Shown here in pieces: positions 56,325 to 63,344 of a stretch of 64,000 nt of DNA. Under the pieces are notes generated by a model. That model was not told where the DNA came from, did no database searches, and saw only the letters and a program-made list of their open reading frames with translations. The position numbers and the translations under genes are program-made. Each line of letters begins with the position of its first letter. Within the stretch, counting starts at the first letter, position 1. Origin of the DNA: Streptomyces sp. Alt3 (GTDB taxonomy: Bacteria > Actinomycetota > Actinomycetes > Streptomycetales > Streptomycetaceae); the NCBI RefSeq assembly GCF_030719215.1, contig NZ_CP120983.1, forward strand, positions 1,240,001-1,304,000, written 5' to 3'.

Positions 56325-57901
56325 TGCGACTCCTGCCGTCCTTGGGTCCTGGTCCCGGCTCCGGGGGGCTGCTGTCGCAGGGCCGCGGCGCGGGAGGTGA
56401 GCTTCCTGCGATCGGTCTTGCGGTTGGGGTTGAGCGGAAAGGCGTCCAGGTGGTGGTAGGCCCGGGGGACGACCGCGGCCGGCAGCAGTTCCCGCAGGTG
56501 GCGGGCGAGCCGGGCGGGCGTCACCTGTTCGCCGGTGTGGAAGACGGCGAGTTCGACCGTGCCGTCCACGGGGACCGCGACGGTCACCGCGTCCTCGACA
56601 CCCGGGCAGGCGCGTACCGCGGCGTCGACCTCGGCCAGTTCCGTCCGGATGCCGTGCACCTGGACCTGGGCGTCCTGGCGGCCCAGGTAGAGCAGGCCGT
56701 CGCTCTCGGTGCTGCGGACCCGGTCGCCGGTGCGGTAGTAGCGCAGGCCGTCCCGTTCCAGGAAGCGTCCGGTGTCGTCGGCCGGGTCGAGGTAGCCGGG
56801 GGTCAGCTGGGGCCCGGCGATGCACAGTTCGCCCTCGCCGGTGGTGCTCGGCGAGCCGGTGGCGTCCAGCAGCAGCACCTCGTGGCCCGGGTGGACGTCC
56901 CCGATCGGCACCATCCCGTGCAGGTGCCGGTGGCCCGGCTGCCAGCGGTGCGCGGTGACCGTGATGGTCAGTTCGGTCGGTCCGTAGATGTTCTCCAGCA
57001 CGGTGCCGGAGGCCGCTGCCGCCCAGTCCTCGGCGTCCTGGCAGCTGAGCGCCTCCCCCGCGAAGAAGCTCCTGCGCAGCGAGGGCAGCGCACCGGGTGC
57101 GAGGCCGCCGGTGCGCCGCACCAGGGAGACCGCGCTGGGCGTGGAGAACCACACGGTCACCCCCTGCTCGGTCACGAACTCGGGCAGGCGCGCGTACTCC
57201 CGCGCGGGGACCGGTACAACGGTGGCTCCCGCTCCCCAGGCGCAGAACAGGTCGAACATCGCGCAGTCGAAGTTGAGGTCGAAGGTCTGCGAGAAGACGT
57301 CCTCGGAACCGAAGTCGTACCGCTCGTCGAGCAGGGAGAAGTAGTGCGCGGTGTTGGCGTGGGTGACCGGTACACCCTTGGGCCGTCCGGTGGAGCCGGA
57401 GGTGAACAGCACGTAGGCGATGTCGTCCGGGCGGGCCGGCATCGGTGCCTTCAGCACGCTGTCGGGGTCGACGTCGAGCGCCGGCATCGGCTGCCCGCCG
57501 GGGGCGAACAGCGTGGGCAGGGTGAGGCCGTCCTCGTGCAGCGCGGTCAGCGCGGGCAGCGCGTCGTCGTCGGCGAGCAGGGCGCCCACTCCGGCGGCCT
57601 CGATCATCTGCCGGGTGCGGGCGGCGGGGAAGGCCGGCTGCAGGGGGACGACGGTGACCCCGCTGTAGAGGCCGGCCAGCAGGCTCGGGTACGCGGACGG
57701 TCCCTTGCCGGCCAGCACGCCCACGGCGGGCGGCTGGTCGGGGAGACCGGACAGCAGGGAGCCGGCGAGCAGGAGGGCCCGCTCGTGCAGCTCGCGGTAG
57801 GTGAGGGTGGCGCCGTCGGCCCGCAGCGCGGGCCGGTCGGGCGCCAGGGCCAGCCCGCGCAGGAACCGTCCGGACAGGGCCCCGTCCATGGTGGCGTCCA
57901 A
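56321..57901 (-). CDS. vinM-like: Amino acid adenylation enzyme for the protecting aminoacyl group
   Basis: A 526-residue NRPS-type adenylation protein without condensation or carrier domain. Motifs: YVLFTSGSTGRPKG (about 163-176), FDLNFDCAMFDLF (207-219, the A4 region whose Asp binds an alpha-amino group), NIYGPTELT, YRTGDRV, GRQDAQVQVHGIRTEL and the C-terminal PLNPNRKTDRRKL with the A10 lysine. In vicenistatin biosynthesis VinM attaches L-alanine to the amino group of 3-aminoisobutyryl-ACP, forming a dipeptidyl starter that cannot cyclise prematurely. The same role is inferred here, with alanine likely but not proven. It starts 13 bases after the ACP stop and overlaps the next gene by GTGA. 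Confidence 0.86.
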   Translation of the reverse strand: MDATMDGALSGRFLRGLALAPDRPALRADGATLTYRELHERALLLAGSLLSGLPDQPPAVGVLAGKGPSAYPSLLAGLYSGVTVVPLQPAFPAARTRQMIEAAGVGALLADDDALPALTALHEDGLTLPTLFAPGGQPMPALDVDPDSVLKAPMPARPDDIAYVLFTSGSTGRPKGVPVTHANTAHYFSLLDERYDFGSEDVFSQTFDLNFDCAMFDLFCAWGAGATVVPVPAREYARLPEFVTEQGVTVWFSTPSAVSLVRRTGGLAPGALPSLRRSFFAGEALSCQDAEDWAAAASGTVLENIYGPTELTITVTAHRWQPGHRHLHGMVPIGDVHPGHEVLLLDATGSPSTTGEGELCIAGPQLTPGYLDPADDTGRFLERDGLRYYRTGDRVRSTESDGLLYLGRQDAQVQVHGIRTELAEVDAAVRACPGVEDAVTVAVPVDGTVELAVFHTGEQVTPARLARHLRELLPAAVVPRAYHHLDAFPLNPNRKTDRRKLTSRAAALRQQPPGAGTRTQGRQESQ

Positions 57902-57914
57902 GGGGTCCGTCCCG

Positions 57915-58166
57915 TCAGCTCGTGGTGCGCTGGAGCATGCCCTCGACGGTCTCCCACAGCGTGCCGGCGCTGCGGAAGGTGCCCATGGTCAGCGCGCTGT
58001 CACGGAAGCGCACCTGGTACGCGTCCTCCAGCGTGCCGAGCAGCTGGACCATGCCCAGCGAGTCCAGGCCGAGGTCCTTCAGCTCGTCGTCGTCGGTCAG
58101 CGGCTCCTGCGGGGGCAGGAACGGCAGGAAGGTGCGGAGTATCTGTTCGAACTGGTCGTCCCACAT
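57915..58166 (-). CDS. vinL-like: Free-standing acyl carrier protein for the starter unit
   Basis: An 83-residue ACP. The phosphopantetheine site is in LGLDSLGMVQLL (Ser36), with the acidic helix flanks typical of carrier proteins. The full length matches discrete ACPs. By analogy with VinL it holds the 3-methylaspartyl, 3-aminoisobutyryl and aminoacylated intermediates while the decarboxylase and second adenylation enzyme act. It lies between the acyltransferase and the adenylating enzymes, all in one operon with very short gaps (36 and 13 bases). Confidence 0.93.
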   Translation of the reverse strand: MWDDQFEQILRTFLPFLPPQEPLTDDDELKDLGLDSLGMVQLLGTLEDAYQVRFRDSALTMGTFRSAGTLWETVEGMLQRTTS

Positions 58167-58202
58167 GGGTGTGCCTCCTGCGGATAGGGCGGATCGGACG
58201 GT

Positions 58203-59138
58203 TCAGGCGGCGCGTGCGCGGCGCCGGGGGGTCATCGCCAGGCGTGGGTGCGCGGCGACGACCTCGAAGGTGCGGGTGGTCCGGGGGACCCGGCCGAAGA
58301 GGCTGTCGGGTCCGGCGACGCACAGGCGCCGGACTCCGGCGTCCTTCAGCGCCGTGGTGACGCTCGGCCAGTTCATGGCGTGGTCGAAGCCGTCGAGCAG
58401 CATGGTGCGCAGTTCCGCGCCCGTGCGCAGCACCCTGCCGTCCTGGTCGGCGACGACCGGCAGGGAGGGGTCGACGAAGGTGTAGCGCGAGACGACCTCG
58501 CGTTCCGCCTTGGCGCGCAGCGGCGCGAACACCGACGCGTGCATGGGGGGACGCATCGTGTACAGGGGGAGGCTGCCGATGGAGCGCAGCCGCTCCCGCA
58601 TCCAGTCGACGCGGTGTTCGGCCAGGGAGACCATCCAGAAGCCGTCGTCGATGTGGCAGGAGATCTCGTGCCACTCGCCCGCCTCGTCGAGCTCGGCGAG
58701 GATCGGGTCCAGTTCCTCGCTCGGGGCGCGGACGAAGGACAGGGTGACGATGTCCTTGTGGTGTTCGGCGAAGTACGATTCGAGGCACCGCGCGATCTCG
58801 GCGGTGAGGCGGACGGCGTCGGGCAGTTCGAGGGCGCCTGTGTACGCGAGGGCCGCCTTCTCCCCGAAACTGGGGCCGGCCACGATGTCGGGGGTGACGT
58901 CCAGGTGCTCGGTCGCCCAGTACGCGCTGGCCAGGCAGTTCACGAAGAAGGCGACCTGGGCGGCCTCCGAGTAGTCGCCCTCGGACCGGCGGAAGGCGTC
59001 GACCAGGGAGTAGCCGAGGGCGTCGTCGGCTACGGCGACCAGTTCCCGGGCCACGGGGTTGGCCACCATGAAGCGGCCCACGTCGGCGAACGGGACGGGC
59101 CCCATGCCGGGGAAGACGAGAGCGGTGTCGTACGCCAT
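58203..59138 (-). CDS. vinK-like: Trans-acting acyltransferase moving the dipeptidyl starter to the PKS loading ACP
   Basis: A 311-residue malonyl-CoA:ACP-transacylase-fold protein. The N-terminus LVFPGMGP, the nucleophile elbow AGPSFGE (Ser90, GxSxG without the usual GHS) and a histidine in PMHASVF (His200) where PKS ATs have HAFH/YASH are visible. VinK transfers the alanyl-aminoacyl starter between two ACPs instead of using an acyl-CoA; the missing GHS histidine and lack of an HAFH or YASH motif fit such a use. The ATG at 59138 is chosen over an in-frame GTG 24 bases upstream because GAGAGGAGG precedes it; a 15-nt palindrome sits between that sequence and the ATG. It follows the peptidase by 65 bases. 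Confidence 0.87.
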   Translation of the reverse strand: MAYDTALVFPGMGPVPFADVGRFMVANPVARELVAVADDALGYSLVDAFRRSEGDYSEAAQVAFFVNCLASAYWATEHLDVTPDIVAGPSFGEKAALAYTGALELPDAVRLTAEIARCLESYFAEHHKDIVTLSFVRAPSEELDPILAELDEAGEWHEISCHIDDGFWMVSLAEHRVDWMRERLRSIGSLPLYTMRPPMHASVFAPLRAKAEREVVSRYTFVDPSLPVVADQDGRVLRTGAELRTMLLDGFDHAMNWPSVTTALKDAGVRRLCVAGPDSLFGRVPRTTRTFEVVAAHPRLAMTPRRRARAA

Positions 59139-59153
59139 GGCGGGGTCCCCGCC
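59139..59153 (-). promoter_or_regulatory. Palindrome between Shine-Dalgarno and start codon of the acyltransferase
   Basis: A perfect GC-rich palindrome GGCGGGG-n-CCCCGCC lies directly against the ATG, with the purine-rich AGAGGAGG just upstream. Linear spacing is too long for a normal ribosome-binding site; folding would shorten it. It may modulate translation. Confidence 0.4.
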
Positions 59154-59203
59154 TCCTCTCACAGTGGTCTGCGACGCCCGGGCCGGCGTCCTGGCGCGGC
59201 GTG

Positions 59204-60130
59204 TCACAGGCCGGCGAGGAAGTCGGTGAGCACCTCGAAGAACCGGTCCGGCTCCTCCAGGTGCGGCAGGTGGCTGGACTCCTCGAAGATCTCCCAGCGG
59301 GCCCCGGGGACGTGGTCCATGTAGGGCTGGACGACGGCCGGGGTGGCCTCGTCGTGACGTCCGCTCAGGAGCAGCGTGGGCGTCCTGATGGTGTGCAGTT
59401 CGTCGACGATCGACCAGTCCTTCAGGGAGCCGATCACGTGGAACTCGGTCGGGCCGTTCATCGCGTAGTAGACCGTCGGGTCGTTGTAGATCTCCATGAA
59501 GGAGGAGAGGAAGTCGCGGGGCCACGGGGTGAGGCGGCACACGTGGCGGTCGTAGAAGACACGCATCGCGGCCAGGTACTCCTCGGACTCGTAGGTGCCG
59601 GCCCTCTCGTGCCGCACCAGGGTCTCCTGTACGTCCGGCGGCAGTGCGGCACGCAGCCGCGCCATCTCCTGGAGCCAGACTGGGTACGAGGCGGGTGCGT
59701 TGGCCACGACCAGACCGCGGAGGCCGGGGGGACGGCCCATGGCATGCCGTGCGCTCAGCGGGCCGCCCCAGGACTGGCCGAACAGGACGTAGTCGTCGGC
59801 GATGCCCAGTTCCCGCACGAGATTGCCGAGTTCGTCGAGGAACAGGTCGACCGTCCAGAAGTCCGGCGCGCTGTCGGGAAGATGGGTGGAGCCGCCGTTG
59901 CCCAGCTGGTCGTAGTGGACGACCGGCCAGCCGTCCTCGGCGAGGCGGGCGAGCGGCAGCAGGTAGTCGTGCGTACTGCCGGGGCCGCCGTGGACGACGA
60001 CGACCGCGGGGCGTCCCGCCCCCAGTTCCCCGGTCACGCGGTACCAGGTCCGGTACTCCCCGAAGGGGACGGTGCCCTTGACGCCGGGTACGAGACCCTG
60101 CGCACTGGGTTTCGGGGACACGCTGATCAC
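59204..60130 (-). CDS. vinJ-like: Proline-iminopeptidase-like alpha/beta hydrolase that removes the starter's protecting amino acid
   Basis: A 308-residue alpha/beta hydrolase of the prolyl aminopeptidase family. Seen: oxyanion motif HGGPGST (47-53), nucleophile GQSWGG (Ser120), acid in SGRHDEATP (Asp260) and catalytic His in EESSHLPH (His287). There is no signal peptide, so it is cytosolic. In vicenistatin-type pathways VinJ cleaves the terminal alanine from the PKS-bound chain, freeing the amine for final macrolactam closure. The start is GTG 60130 with only a weak AGAG upstream; a GTG 9 bases further in is possible. It heads the eight-gene starter operon and is read from the CTAGGGG-type promoter about 105 bases upstream, back to back with the P450 operon promoter. 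Confidence 0.9.
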   Translation of the reverse strand: MISVSPKPSAQGLVPGVKGTVPFGEYRTWYRVTGELGAGRPAVVVVHGGPGSTHDYLLPLARLAEDGWPVVHYDQLGNGGSTHLPDSAPDFWTVDLFLDELGNLVRELGIADDYVLFGQSWGGPLSARHAMGRPPGLRGLVVANAPASYPVWLQEMARLRAALPPDVQETLVRHERAGTYESEEYLAAMRVFYDRHVCRLTPWPRDFLSSFMEIYNDPTVYYAMNGPTEFHVIGSLKDWSIVDELHTIRTPTLLLSGRHDEATPAVVQPYMDHVPGARWEIFEESSHLPHLEEPDRFFEVLTDFLAGL

Positions 60131-60235
60131 CTCTAGTCGGCTGCGGAGTGCGGGGCCGTCCGGTCAGGAGATCCGGCCGGGACCGCGGAGCGTGTGGTGC
60201 GGGGCGAACCGTGCTTCCGCCCTGGTCCGCAGCCG

Positions 60236-60282
60236 ACGCTAACCGTCGCCCAGACGTTCGACGGACCCCTAACCGCCCCTAG
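60236..60282 (-). promoter_or_regulatory. Putative activator site and promoter of the starter operon
   Basis: Read on the minus strand: CTAGGGG (60282-60276), 3 nt, TTAGGGG (60272-60266), 24 nt, then TAGCGT (60241-60236) as -10. The leader to the GTG is about 100 nt. It mirrors the P450 promoter at 60335-60381. Confidence 0.68.
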
Positions 60283-60334
60283 TGGTACGGGGAGTGACGG
60301 GGACCACGGCCGCACCCCTGCGGGGGTCGCACCG

Positions 60335-60381
60335 CTAGGGGCCCGTAGGGGTGGGCCTTCCCGGGCGCCGCTCCTTAGCGT
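60335..60381 (+). promoter_or_regulatory. Putative activator site and promoter of the P450 operon
   Basis: CTAGGGG (60335-60341), 3 nt, GTAGGGG (60345-60351), 24 nt, TAGCGT (60376-60381). Spacing and -10 are identical to the divergent starter-operon promoter. The leader to the P450 ATG is about 90 nt. Confidence 0.68.
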
Positions 60382-60478
60382 GCGGGAAACGGCCGGCGGA
60401 AAGCGCGCCGGCGCCGGGCCGGAGCCCTCCCCCGGGGTGAACGGCGCGGCCCGCTCCCTCCCGTGCGAAGAGGACACC

Positions 60479-61711
60479 ATGACTGCACCTGCCGAAGCGG
60501 CCGCCGAGGGCGCCCTCCCGGAGTTCCCGATGCGTAGGGCCTGCCCCTTCAGCCCTCCGGCCACCTACACCGAGCTGCGCGAGAACGAACCGGTCTCCCG
60601 GGCGCAGCTGAAGGTCAACGGCAAGCCGACCTGGCTGGTCACCCGCCACGACCTGTACAAGAAGGTGCTCGGCGACGCGCGGGTGAGCGCCAATCTGAAG
60701 CTGCCGGGCTACCCGCTCCAGGTGCCGGTGCCCGATGAGATCCTCCAGTCGGTCCCGCTCACCTTCCTGTCCATGGACCCGCCGGACCACACGGTGCAAC
60801 GCCGCATGCTGGCGCCGGAGTTCAGCGTGCGTCGGATGCGTGAGCTGCGCGCCCGGGTGCAGCAGCTCGTGGACGAGCAGATCGACGAGATGCTCGCCAA
60901 GGGCTGCGACAGCCCGGTGGACCTCGTCACGGCCCTCGCGCTGCCGGTGCCGTCCCTGGTGATCTGCGAACTGCTCGGCGTCCCCTACGAGGACCACGCC
61001 CGGTTCGAGCAGTGGGCGTGGGCCATCATGAACCACGAGGTCAGCGACGAGGACCGGGGCATGGCCCACTACGAGCTGGACCGCTACGTCGACGGGCTGG
61101 TCACCGCGAAGGAGAGCGAGCCCGGCGACGACATGATCAGCCGGCTGATCGCGTTCAACCGGGAGACCCCGGCGGTGGAGCACTCCGACATCGCCAGCAT
61201 GTCCAAGCTGATGCTGGTCACCGGTCACGAGACCACGGCGAACATGATCGCGCTCGGTGTGCTGGCCCTGCTGGAGCACCCGGACCAGCTCGCCGCCGTG
61301 CGCGAGGAGCCCGAGCTGATGCCGGGCGCCGTGGAGGAACTGCTGCGCCTGTTCTCCATCTCGGACGCCGGCACGGCGCGCGTGGCCATGGAGGACATCG
61401 AGCTCGGGGATGTCACGATCCGCGCCGGTGACGGCATCCTGCCGCTGAACAACGCCGCCAACCACGACGAGCAGGTCTTCCCCGACGCGGACCGGCTGGA
61501 CGTACGCCGCGAGGCCCGCAGCCACGTGGCCTTCGGGTACGGCGTCCATCAGTGCGTCGGACAGAACCTGGCCCGGATGGAACTGGACGTCGTCTACTCC
61601 ACGCTGCTGCGCCGGGTGCCGACGCTGCGCCTGGCCACTCCGGCCGACGAGCTGCGCTTCAAGGACGACGCCATCGTCTGGGGCCTGTACGAGCTGCCCG
61701 TCACCTGGTGA
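60479..61711 (+). CDS. Cytochrome P450 (first of a tandem pair)
   Basis: A 410-residue soluble bacterial P450, CYP105-like in general appearance. Seen: I-helix oxygen-activation motif GHETTAN (about 249-255), ExxR-type EELLR, and heme-binding FGYGVHQCVGQNLA with Cys359. No signal or membrane segment. The ATG at 60479 is preceded by GAAGAGGA; the open frame upstream is leader. It probably hydroxylates or epoxidises the released macrolactam using the small ferredoxin encoded two genes on. It is highly similar along its whole length to the next gene and both end ELPVTW, so they arose by tandem duplication. Substrate position cannot be told from sequence. Confidence 0.93.
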   Translation: MTAPAEAAAEGALPEFPMRRACPFSPPATYTELRENEPVSRAQLKVNGKPTWLVTRHDLYKKVLGDARVSANLKLPGYPLQVPVPDEILQSVPLTFLSMDPPDHTVQRRMLAPEFSVRRMRELRARVQQLVDEQIDEMLAKGCDSPVDLVTALALPVPSLVICELLGVPYEDHARFEQWAWAIMNHEVSDEDRGMAHYELDRYVDGLVTAKESEPGDDMISRLIAFNRETPAVEHSDIASMSKLMLVTGHETTANMIALGVLALLEHPDQLAAVREEPELMPGAVEELLRLFSISDAGTARVAMEDIELGDVTIRAGDGILPLNNAANHDEQVFPDADRLDVRREARSHVAFGYGVHQCVGQNLARMELDVVYSTLLRRVPTLRLATPADELRFKDDAIVWGLYELPVTW

Positions 61712-61766
61712 CGCCGGGCACCCCGATGAGCCTTCCCTCACCCACCGTTCCGTCCGAGAGGCAGCC

Positions 61767-63002
61767 ATGACCCAGTCCGCAGAACCGGCCGGCGGGACGG
61801 CGTCGCCGTATCCGCAGTTCCCGATGCGACGCACCTGCCCGTTCAGCGAACCGGACGAGTACGCCGGGCTGCGCGCGGACGAGCCCGTGTCGCGCGCCTC
61901 GCTCAAGGTCAACGGCAAGCCGACCTGGCTGGTCACCCGGCACGAGCACGTCAAGCAGGTGCTCGGCGACCCGCGTGTGAGCTCCAATCTGAAGCGTCCC
62001 GGCTACCCGCACCAGTTCCACATCTCCGAGGAGATGCTGGCCCATGTCCGGCTGATGATGCTGTCCATGGACCCGCCGGACCACACAGCACAACGCCGCA
62101 TGCTGATACCGGAGTTCACGGCGCGGCGGACGAAGGCGATGCGCCCGCGGATCCAGGAGGTCGTCGACGAGCGCATCGACGCCATGCTGGCAGCGGGCGG
62201 CCCGGTGGACCTGGTCCAGGCCCTCGCTCTGCCGGTGCCGTCGCTGACCATCTGTGAACTGCTCGGGGTCCCCTACGGCGACCACGCCCAGTTCGAGGAG
62301 TGGTCGGCCGCCCTCATGAACCACGACCTGACCCCCGAGGAGTACGGGGCGGCGGTGCAGGCCCTGGACATGTACCTCGACAAGCTGGTCACCCTCAAGG
62401 AGACCGAGCCGGGTGACGACCTGATCAGCCGGTTCCTGGAGAAGAACCGCACCGAGCAGGCCGCCGACCACCTCGACGTGGTGACCATGGCCCGGATGAT
62501 GCTCGTGGGCGGCCACGAGACCACGGCCAACATGATCGCGCTGGGTGTGCTCGCCCTGCTGGAGCACCCGGACCACATGGCCGAGCTCCGGTCGGACGAC
62601 ACGTTGCTGCCGAACGCCATCGAGGAGTTGCTCCGGGTCTTCTCCATCTCGGACTCGGGCACCGCCCGGGTCGCGGTCGAGGACATCGAGGTGGGCGGTG
62701 TCACCATCCGCGCCGGCGAGGGCATCCTCGCGCTGAACAACGCCGCCGACCACGACGAGAGGGTCTTCGCCGACCCCGGCACCCTCGACTTCCACCGCAA
62801 GGAGGCGCGCAGCCACCTGGCCTTCGGCTACGGGATCCACCAGTGCATGGGCGCGAACCTGGCCCGCGCGGAGCTGGAGATCGTGTACGCCACCCTGCTC
62901 CGCCGCATTCCGGGCCTCCGGCTGGCCGTGCCCGTGGAAGAACTGCGGTACAAGGACGACGCCATGGTCTACGGCGTCTACGAACTGCCCGTCACCTGGT
63001 GA
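61767..63002 (+). CDS. Cytochrome P450 (second of a tandem pair)
   Basis: A 411-residue P450 closely related to its upstream neighbour (shared FPMRR.CPF, LKVNGKPTWLVTRH, FLS/MLSMDPPDHT, ICELLGVPY and C-terminal ELPVTW). I-helix GHETTAN and heme ligand in FGYGIHQCMGANLA (Cys360) are intact, so it should be active. The ATG at 61767 has GAGAGG 5-6 bases upstream and lies 55 bases after the first P450. Divergence is clearest in the B-C region (residues about 80-105), which often governs substrate binding, so the two enzymes may oxidise different positions of the same macrolactam. Confidence 0.93.
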   Translation: MTQSAEPAGGTASPYPQFPMRRTCPFSEPDEYAGLRADEPVSRASLKVNGKPTWLVTRHEHVKQVLGDPRVSSNLKRPGYPHQFHISEEMLAHVRLMMLSMDPPDHTAQRRMLIPEFTARRTKAMRPRIQEVVDERIDAMLAAGGPVDLVQALALPVPSLTICELLGVPYGDHAQFEEWSAALMNHDLTPEEYGAAVQALDMYLDKLVTLKETEPGDDLISRFLEKNRTEQAADHLDVVTMARMMLVGGHETTANMIALGVLALLEHPDHMAELRSDDTLLPNAIEELLRVFSISDSGTARVAVEDIEVGGVTIRAGEGILALNNAADHDERVFADPGTLDFHRKEARSHLAFGYGIHQCMGANLARAELEIVYATLLRRIPGLRLAVPVEELRYKDDAMVYGVYELPVTW

Positions 63003-63028
63003 CGGCCGATCCGATCGGAATCCCCGCC

Positions 63029-63220
63029 ATGCATGTCACCACGGACCACGACCGGTGTGTGGGCTCCGGCCAGTGCGCGATGCAGAGCCCCGAGGTCTTC
63101 GACCAGGACGACGACGGTCTCGTCGTCGTCCTCCAGGAGAGGCCGGGGGCGGAGCTGCTGGAGGAAGTCCACCGTGCGGTCGAGCTGTGCCCGTCGCAGT
63201 CCATCCACGTCACCGGCTGA
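63029..63220 (+). CDS. 3Fe-4S ferredoxin, P450 electron donor
   Basis: A 63-residue ferredoxin. Cysteines are arranged CVGSGQC (C-x5-C, residues 10 and 16) plus CP near the C-terminus, the pattern of actinobacterial [3Fe-4S] ferredoxins that serve P450s. ATG 63029 follows the P450 stop by 26 bases, with CGGAA upstream as ribosome-binding site; an open frame extending further upstream is a shadow of the P450 gene. The reductase partner is not in the window. Confidence 0.92.
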   Translation: MHVTTDHDRCVGSGQCAMQSPEVFDQDDDGLVVVLQERPGAELLEEVHRAVELCPSQSIHVTG

Positions 63221-63242
63221 TCCGAGCCGCCTCGGCGCCCCT

Positions 63243-63313
63243 GCGCCGTGGTGCCGTGGTGCCGTGCGGGACGACGCCCGGCACCACGGCACGGGAGTCC
63301 GGCACCACGGCGC
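63243..63313 (+). repeat. Overlapping inverted repeats before the mutase gene (terminator or attenuator)
   Basis: GCCGTGGTGCC occurs at 63245-63255 and 63253-63263; its complement GGCACCACGGC occurs at 63280-63290 and 63301-63311. Two 13-bp perfect stems are possible: 63243-63255 with 63301-63313, and 63251-63263 with 63280-63292. They share bases, so only one can form at a time. They lie between the ferredoxin stop and the mutase start. Confidence 0.7.
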
Positions 63314-63344
63314 GCACGACGACGACAACCGAGGACGTGAACCC

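Larger units (their letters stand above)
60131..60478. other. Divergent promoter region between starter and P450 operons
   Basis: 348 bases without a gene. It contains two mirror-image promoter elements (60236-60282 leftward, 60335-60381 rightward). Midway between them is a near-palindrome ACCCC-TGCG-GGGGT (60314-60327), which may hold another binding half-site. Confidence 0.7.
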
